From the IMG/VR virus record IMGVR_UViG_3300026484_000282, positions 1 through 26,197 of that record: a stretch of DNA of 26,197 nt; one strand, given 5' to 3'. Shown here piece after piece: positions 21,520 to 26,197 of the stretch. The notes below the pieces were generated by a model. That model was not told the DNA's origin and made no database searches. It was given only the letters and a program-made list of their open reading frames with translations. Numbering within the stretch: position 1 is the stretch's first letter; the number at the start of each line of letters is the position of its first letter. This stretch comes from a virus. A program made the translations under genes and the position numbers.

Positions 21520-22706
21520 ATCAGCTCCAGTTTAAGGGATTTTGTTTTACCCGATTTTGCAATATAAGGAGTTAAAGCGTAACGCATAGCGTCCATTGCA
21601 TCGTCATTTAGCTTTATAGGCTCATCTAACGTATTTCCGTCTTTATCTTCTTTCCAAGCGTATAATTCAATTTCTTTTAAAATATTCACACTTCTTTTTG
21701 TGATGTGAATATTAAAATTCTTAACAGTGTTAATCCCTTCAAATACGGCTTTATTCGCTTTGTCTATGTTAAATCCCGCCGCTTTCCATTCTTTTATCAA
21801 ATCAGGTCTTGCACTGTCTGCATATATCTGTATTCTTTTAGCCCAAGACATATTTCTTTTAGCCCATTCAACCACTTTCGGATTTTCCCAGCCCTGCCTG
21901 TAAAACAATTCATCTACATATAAATTTTTGTTATCAATTCTTACATGAACGATTGCATAAGGGTGGTTAAATCCGAAGTCAATACCGATATATTCTTTTT
22001 CAAAATACTCAGGCATTTTGTCTATTGTTTCGTATTTAGGATAAATAAAACCTTTAAGAGTTCCCCACTCCCCTAACGCATAGACTTTATAATATTCGTA
22101 ATTGTCTCTTTTTAGCCTTTCCATCACGGCTCTATATTCGCCGTCAATAAAAGGGTTATCAAGGTATATTGTTTTTAAAATAAACGTATCGGGAGGCGTA
22201 AAATCAAAAAACTTTTTCTTTATCCAGTGCTGAGCCGATACGGGGTTAAAAGTTATAATTATCTGTTTGTAGTGCTTAGTTTCGCCTCTTAGCCTCAAAT
22301 CCAGCTGGTCGAAATCCCCCTCTTTAAGCTCCGTGGCTTCCTCTACCCAAATACCCGTAATCCCCGCAATGGATTTTATCTTTTCGGGGTTATCCATTCC
22401 GAACATTACGATTTTATTACCGTTTAAAAGACATTCTATCGACATATTCGTTTCGTTTATTTTAAATTCTTCATCAAGCCCGAGCTGATAAATTAAATCC
22501 TTAAACAAAGCAAAGACACTCTCTCTTAATGTCCTTGCGACTTTTCTGACTACTAAAAATTTATGAGGAGTTTCGCTAAGCATTCGAAGGAGCATTTTTT
22601 GAGCGGCGACATAAGACTTCCCGCTCCCAGCCCCGCCGTATAACACTGCATAACGATTTTTACAGGTTAGAAAATCTTTATACGCTTTACTTACTTTCAG
22701 GTTCAA
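21516..22706 (-). CDS. terL: Terminase large subunit (PBSX-type)
   Basis: A 396-residue DNA-packaging motor. The N-terminal ATPase has Walker A GGAGSGKS (24-31) and Walker B-type GIWVEEA (118-124, Glu122/Glu123). The C-terminal nuclease has IGIDFGFN (Asp243), IYADSARPD (Asp297) and DDAMDAMRYAL (Asp368/369/372), the RNase H-like metal-binding residues. Translation starts at TTG (22706), with AGGTGG about eight bases upstream; there is no ATG. The start lies 20 bases inside the small terminase gene, so translation is coupled. Confidence 0.96.
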   Translation of the reverse strand: MNLKVSKAYKDFLTCKNRYAVLYGGAGSGKSYVAAQKMLLRMLSETPHKFLVVRKVARTLRESVFALFKDLIYQLGLDEEFKINETNMSIECLLNGNKIVMFGMDNPEKIKSIAGITGIWVEEATELKEGDFDQLDLRLRGETKHYKQIIITFNPVSAQHWIKKKFFDFTPPDTFILKTIYLDNPFIDGEYRAVMERLKRDNYEYYKVYALGEWGTLKGFIYPKYETIDKMPEYFEKEYIGIDFGFNHPYAIVHVRIDNKNLYVDELFYRQGWENPKVVEWAKRNMSWAKRIQIYADSARPDLIKEWKAAGFNIDKANKAVFEGINTVKNFNIHITKRSVNILKEIELYAWKEDKDGNTLDEPIKLNDDAMDAMRYALTPYIAKSGKTKSLKLELI

Positions 22707-23262
22707 CTATTTCCACCTTTATCGTTTTATTTTCAACTGTCTGATTGTTTTGAATGTTCACCTGTTGCGAAAACCTCGGCACAACCCCTAATGTCTGTCC
22801 CGCTTTGTCTATTGCGTCAACAAGACTTTTAAGCTCCCTTGGATTTAACTTTCTTTCAACTACTCTTATTTCTCCCATTTCCCCCGATACAGTCGCTATC
22901 TCTTCAACTTTCCCGTCTTCAAGGGTTTCTTTTACTTTTTGCGTTGCAAGATATTGTAAAGAATGTATATAATCTCTAACGTCACTTATTTCTTTAATCG
23001 CTCTCTCAAATTTTTTAGGATTTACCCCTGTTTCCTTTTTTGTTTCCTTTATTATTTCTTGTTTCCTTTTGTTTCCTTTTTCTATCTCCACAAGCTCAGC
23101 AGTGACTTTTGTATCAATTTTCTTCCAGCCCTCTTTTTTTGCTTTTTTACTTATACTGCCTTTTGCTACCCCATATTTCTTTGCAAGCATTTCAAGCGTA
23201 TAAGCCCCCGTAACATAATCAGCTTTAAGCTCTTCCCACTGCTCTTTGCTAAGCCTCGCCAT
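22687..23262 (-). CDS. terS: Terminase small subunit
   Basis: A 191-residue DNA-recognition subunit. Residues ~1-50 form a helix-turn-helix (ADYVTGAYTLEMLAKKYGVA, KGSISKKAKKEGWKKID), followed by a helical oligomerisation region (KKFERAIKEISDVRDYIHSL) and a C-terminal beta part that should contact the large subunit (NIQNNQTVENKTIKVEIVEP). AAGGAG precedes the ATG, which overlaps the upstream stop as TAATG. Confidence 0.93.
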   Translation of the reverse strand: MARLSKEQWEELKADYVTGAYTLEMLAKKYGVAKGSISKKAKKEGWKKIDTKVTAELVEIEKGNKRKQEIIKETKKETGVNPKKFERAIKEISDVRDYIHSLQYLATQKVKETLEDGKVEEIATVSGEMGEIRVVERKLNPRELKSLVDAIDKAGQTLGVVPRFSQQVNIQNNQTVENKTIKVEIVEPESK

Positions 23263-23639
23263 TAATACTCCTTAACTTCCCAGCTCTTATTTTTCCAGCT
23301 AAGTTCCCTAAAAACTACATCTTTAAATTTTTTCAGAAAAATCTTTTTCTTAATCTGATACTCTTTTGTCTTAACACCCTTTACATCCTCAACAACTCTT
23401 CTACCTTTTTCGTCTAAATACTCAAAATCTGCACGATAAGTCATCTGTCTTATTGCTTTTCCATTTCTATAAAACCCCTCTTGTAGCAAAAAGACAGGCT
23501 GGAGTATCAAATTACTTATTACCCCCGCCTTTTCAAGTAGTTTAAGTTCTAAATACCTCTTAGCCTCTTTCTTGCTGTCAAATTTAAACCCATCGAATTC
23601 GACGGGTTTAGCATTGTATTTGTGTTTTCTAAATCTCAT
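23262..23639 (-). CDS. DUF1064 phage endonuclease-like protein
   Basis: A 125-residue protein with the DUF1064 pattern: KYNAKPVEFDGFKFDSKKEA and KRYLELKLLEKAGVIS, then LQPVFLLQ, YRADFEYLDEKG and VVEDVKGVKTKEYQIKKKIF. The E-rich core with D/E-V-K-G-x-K-T matches the PD-(D/E)XK-type fold of phage endonucleases/Holliday-junction enzymes. It lies directly before the terminase small subunit, a common place for it. The start overlaps the previous gene by 11 bases. Confidence 0.9.
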   Translation of the reverse strand: MRFRKHKYNAKPVEFDGFKFDSKKEAKRYLELKLLEKAGVISNLILQPVFLLQEGFYRNGKAIRQMTYRADFEYLDEKGRRVVEDVKGVKTKEYQIKKKIFLKKFKDVVFRELSWKNKSWEVKEY

Positions 23640-23967
23640 TCTGCCTCCTCAAAATCTTCTGTCGTGTTTGTAGATTTTCATTTCTCACTCTCCTTTCAAA
23701 TCTATTACAACCAAAATTTTTATCATCCAAAACATCCAAGGTGCATTTACATCTTGCACCTTGAAATATTCTGCATTTACCATCTCGATATTTCGCACAA
23801 TTTTTACAAACTCTACTTTCTAAATCATCATAGATTTTATCTATAAAAACATCTATAACTCTACCTTGATAAGGCAACTTTACAACTTTGTTAAAACAAT
23901 ATTCAAACATTTCTTCAAAAACTCCACCCTTTCTCCAAAACTCTTTTTTAGCCCCTTCTCTTGTCAT
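23629..23967 (-). CDS. Cys-rich zinc-binding-like protein (112 aa)
   Basis: A 112-residue protein with C-x2-C-x7-C-x7-C-x-C-x11-C between residues ~54 and 88 (CKNCAKYRDGKC, ARCKC, FGCNRFE). The CxxC and CNRFE ends resemble small zinc-ribbon modules in phage early regions. The last 20 residues are basic. AAGGAGGAAGAT precedes the start. The function is unknown; it may be DNA- or RNA-binding. Confidence 0.75.
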   Translation of the reverse strand: MTREGAKKEFWRKGGVFEEMFEYCFNKVVKLPYQGRVIDVFIDKIYDDLESRVCKNCAKYRDGKCRIFQGARCKCTLDVLDDKNFGCNRFERRVRNENLQTRQKILRRQNEI

Positions 23968-23977
23968 ATCTTCCTCC

Positions 23978-24169
23978 TTACCAATTTATCGTTCCTAAAT
24001 AATAACTTCTCATTACAATTGCTAAAATTTCGTAATCAGGGCAATTTTCAAGCACCCACTCAATATTTTTCTTTGCTTCTTTTTCATTGTCTGGTTCTAC
24101 AAAATCTAATTCATATTCATCTTCAATATCCCAGCCCGGATTTAATAATTGATATTCTTCAATTGTCAT
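23978..24169 (-). CDS. Small acidic protein (63 aa), unknown
   Basis: A 63-residue acidic protein (MTIEEYQLLNPGWDIEDEYE). ATGA overlap with the gene upstream and AGGAGAAGGAG before the start make it a solid gene. Size and charge are those of small phage early proteins such as host-takeover or anti-defence factors, but I recognise no family. Confidence 0.7.
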   Translation of the reverse strand: MTIEEYQLLNPGWDIEDEYELDFVEPDNEKEAKKNIEWVLENCPDYEILAIVMRSYYLGTINW

Positions 24170-24435
24170 CTCCTTCTCCTTTTCACTCTCTTTGCAATTT
24201 CTAATTTCAATTTCTCAACTTCTTTTAATGCATTAGCTTTTTCATCTTTACAAACCTTTAAAGCTACAATTAAATTTTCATAGTCTTGTTTTAATTTCTC
24301 ATTTTCTTCTCCTAAACTATCGCAAAAGGACATATATTTTTCTAATCTAGTCTCAACCTCCTCTGTATAAAACTCTATTTCTCTTATCTGTTTTGCAGTA
24401 TAAAGCCCCAATTTATTAAGCACTTTTTCTAACAT
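24166..24435 (-). CDS. Coiled-coil protein (89 aa), unknown
   Basis: An 89-residue protein from the ATG at 24435, which has AGGAG about five bases upstream; an earlier in-frame ATG at 24474 lacks this and would enlarge overlap with the gene upstream. The body is coiled coil (YTAKQIREIEFYTEEVETRL, ENEKLKQDYENLIVALK), and it ends RVKRRRR, which could bind nucleic acid. The start overlaps the previous gene by 20 bases. Confidence 0.7.
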   Translation of the reverse strand: MLEKVLNKLGLYTAKQIREIEFYTEEVETRLEKYMSFCDSLGEENEKLKQDYENLIVALKVCKDEKANALKEVEKLKLEIAKRVKRRRR

Positions 24436-24928
24436 CGTTCTCTCCTGTAATCTGTTTGTAAAGCATCTCGCCAAACTGATACGAATTCAAGATCAGCGGG
24501 CTTAAATGTCTATAATTCCCCTCACCCTCAACCTGTGCTTCTTTTGCTACAAGCTCTGTTAGTTTTGCAACTCTGTTTTTATGCACTTTAAATTTTCTGC
24601 CGTTGTTTTTTACGTATTCGCTATAAATGCTTAAAGCCGCAGGAAGTGCCGCCCAGCCCTGTTTAACGAAACGGTTGTTCTCAATCCCTTTGAGAATGCT
24701 TTTGTGTTTTGCTTTAATAGCGTCAAATCCTGTAACGTTCAGTTCTTTGTCTAAAAACTGCAGTATAGCCATCAAATCCTTTACAACCATCCTATCCGCT
24801 TTGCTTAATTTCCACTCCGGCACCTGTATGATTATTTCGCCCTCAATTACCTTTGCTACCTCGGAATTAATTAAGTGAAACGTAAACAAATCCGCAATCG
24901 CATAAAGCACTAAATATTCGTTTTTCAT
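24416..24928 (-). CDS. Helical phage early protein (170 aa), unknown
   Basis: A 170-residue soluble, mostly helical protein (VLYAIADLFTFHLINSEVAKV, DRMVVKDLMAILQFLDKEL, FVKQGWAALPAALSIYSEYV), no membrane segment. ATGA overlap with the winged-helix gene and AAAGGACGA before the start. It is in the early/replication neighbourhood. No family is recognised. Confidence 0.72.
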   Translation of the reverse strand: MKNEYLVLYAIADLFTFHLINSEVAKVIEGEIIIQVPEWKLSKADRMVVKDLMAILQFLDKELNVTGFDAIKAKHKSILKGIENNRFVKQGWAALPAALSIYSEYVKNNGRKFKVHKNRVAKLTELVAKEAQVEGEGNYRHLSPLILNSYQFGEMLYKQITGENDVRKSA

Positions 24929-25191
24929 TTTTCGTCCTTTAAAATTTTTATCCCGACCTTATGCATCGTTCCGAACATTGCAAAGCTTCTTTTTGTTTCG
25001 ATAAGCCTTTTTCTCTCAAGCAGTTTTAAAAAATTACTTATAGTGCTCGGGTAATAATCCATATCCCTCGCCAAATCCGCAGCGTTCATTACGTAATAGC
25101 CCTCAATCTGCGGATATTTTCTTATTGCTTTAAGAGCTCTTTTAATATAAATTCTTGATTTTTCTTTCGGTGTCTGTTTTGTTTTTCTCAT
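24925..25191 (-). CDS. Winged-helix DNA-binding protein (88 aa)
   Basis: An 88-residue protein with a winged-helix core: NAADLARDMDYYPSTISNFLK as helix-turn-helix, then KLLERKRLIETKRSF as the recognition helix end and wing. The N-terminus is basic. It lies directly after the replication-associated gene with ATGA overlap, so a regulator or replication accessory role fits. Confidence 0.8.
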   Translation of the reverse strand: MRKTKQTPKEKSRIYIKRALKAIRKYPQIEGYYVMNAADLARDMDYYPSTISNFLKLLERKRLIETKRSFAMFGTMHKVGIKILKDEK

Positions 25192-25826
25192 GCCGTTATC
25201 CTTTTAGCGTTTGCTAAATTAGCGATTAGTTTTGTGACTCTGTTTTGTTCTTCTTTGTAGGTTAAAACTTTTTGATTCTGAGTTTTAGTCGGATAGTCTG
25301 CCGTGATTAGTAAAGTTTTCGTATCTTCCAAAAGTGCCCTTTGTTCGTTTGCCTTTATGCTTATCTCACCCTGCAGTGCCGCTTTGTAGGTTTTAATAAA
25401 CTCTTTTTTTATCCAGCTTAGCTCTTCGTATGTTTTAGTCGCAAGTTCACTAAATCCGCCGCAGAGTTCCACAACCGCAGGGATTAGCTCATCTTCAAAC
25501 TCTGCAACTGCCGTATAACCAACTCCTCTTTCAATCGCATACACTACACTATCCCAAGCTTTTTGTGCTATAATTTCGATGTCTAAGTCGGAGTGTTCTT
25601 TTTTAGCGGCAATAAATGCACTTGGTTCAGGCATTCTTCCATAAGACCAAGTTTTCATTACCTTTTTTGCCGCTTTTTGGAATTCTCCAATATTTTCAAA
25701 CTCATCTGCTAATGCAAACCAGTAGCTTTTTAAGTCCATATCATCAAGTTTTCTACCACCATTAAATCTTTTAGCTAAAAGTTGTAAAGTTTCTGCAAAC
25801 ACATTTGAATCTTTTTCAGTTAGCAT
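25188..25826 (-). CDS. Phage replication-associated protein (DUF6475-like)
   Basis: A 212-residue helical protein. The N-terminus (FAETLQLLAKRFNGGRKLDD, LKSYWFALADEFENIGEFQK) and RMPEPSAFIAAK resemble DUF6475/replicative helicase loader-type phage proteins: a conserved helical domain in which a Trp-containing helix and a P-x-P-x-x-F segment recur. Such proteins help load the host replicative helicase on the phage origin. AAAGGAGG precedes the start, which overlaps the upstream gene by 11 bases. The name is from pattern only. Confidence 0.6.
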   Translation of the reverse strand: MLTEKDSNVFAETLQLLAKRFNGGRKLDDMDLKSYWFALADEFENIGEFQKAAKKVMKTWSYGRMPEPSAFIAAKKEHSDLDIEIIAQKAWDSVVYAIERGVGYTAVAEFEDELIPAVVELCGGFSELATKTYEELSWIKKEFIKTYKAALQGEISIKANEQRALLEDTKTLLITADYPTKTQNQKVLTYKEEQNRVTKLIANLANAKRITA

Positions 25827-26197
25827 GTAATCCTCCTTTTATTGAATTTACAAACTTATCAATCTCAGTTTTTGCCGCTTTTACCCACTCACTATCTTCG
25901 TTTGACTTTTCTTTTTTCTCTTCTTTTATGTAACTTGCTTTGATAGTCTTCCATTCGTTCTCTTTCATAATCTCGGCAAGTTCATAAGCAGACTTTTTCG
26001 TAGCAAGCGAAGCGTTTAAAATCTCTTTAAGCAATCCTCTAAGTCCTGAGATTGTCTTTATCGGTTTTTCTATCTCGTCTCTATAAAAAATCAAATCCCT
26101 AACAAACTCCTCATCTACTCCTAAGTCATTCATCAGACTTTGAACTAAAACGTCTTCAAAAAACTTTTTTTCTTTTTTATTTATTTTTTCTTTTTTT
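25816..26197 (-). CDS. Replication protein C-terminal part (partial, runs off the right edge)
   Basis: At least 126 residues, open to the window edge: the frame continues past the first Met (26133) as KKEKINKKEKKFFEDVLVQS, and no ribosome site precedes that Met, so the true start lies beyond the window. The visible part, FVRDLIFYRDEIEKPIKTIS and LAEIMKENEWKTIKASYI, resembles the C-terminal end of phage replication initiators. The end overlaps the next gene by 11 bases. Confidence 0.6.
   Translation of the reverse strand, partial: KKEKINKKEKKFFEDVLVQSLMNDLGVDEEFVRDLIFYRDEIEKPIKTISGLRGLLKEILNASLATKKSAYELAEIMKENEWKTIKASYIKEEKKEKSNEDSEWVKAAKTEIDKFVNSIKGGLHAN

Noticed and set aside
1-26197. CRISPR arrays, insertion sequences, rRNA, retron or diversity-generating elements
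   Set aside because: No regularly spaced repeats, transposase, reverse transcriptase or template-repeat pair was seen. The only short repeats are those listed.

Overview
The window is most of the structural, packaging and lysis part of a temperate, long-tailed (siphovirus-like) phage integrated in an AT-rich bacterial genome. The composition, the dense operon with ATGA/TAATG overlaps and AAGGAG-type ribosome sites, and the protein styles (Lys/Glu/Ile-rich) suggest a Campylobacterota host, possibly a vent thermophile such as Nautiliaceae or Nitratiruptor. That host assignment is inference. The left edge (1-18) looks like the 3' end of a tRNA gene with CCA, the usual attachment target, so the prophage boundary is probably inside the first ~60 bases. 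No integrase or repressor is visible; they would lie beyond the right edge.

Layout, read from right to left in the direction of most transcription (minus strand). From 26197 to 23629 lie a replication-associated gene that runs off the edge, a DUF6475-like replication/loader protein, a winged-helix protein and four small proteins of unknown role. From 23639 to 21241 lie a DUF1064 nuclease, small and large terminase and a Mor-like DNA-binding protein. From 21251 to 18364 lie a MuF (SPP1 gp7-like) head protein, an overlapping small acidic gene and a 56-residue gene. A four-gene block on the opposite (plus) strand, 15901-18310, carries connector, tail-completion, HK97-gp10-like and portal proteins. 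Minus-strand genes then resume: scaffold, major capsid, tail tube, a tail assembly chaperone with a -1 frameshift extension, tape measure, a run of tail/baseplate genes, a receptor-binding fibre with a LamG-like domain, and the lysis genes (holin, Rz, nested Rz1, lysozyme).

The most notable system is at 18536-21251. The MuF head protein is interrupted by a 341-residue LAGLIDADG intein placed exactly in its conserved HPxCxC motif. After the MuF domain it carries a C-terminal region resembling barnase/EndoU/colicin/RelE-type (BECR) RNase toxins. The small acidic gene that overlaps its 3' end is in the position of an immunity gene. This fits the published class of MuF polymorphic toxins of temperate phages, here combined with an intein that sits between the capsid domain and the putative toxin domain.

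Other points of interest are the inverted portal block inside the late operon, an A9 slippery site that creates a 165-residue tail chaperone fusion, an out-of-frame Rz1 lipoprotein gene, and TTTACTGACA repeats at the prophage end.
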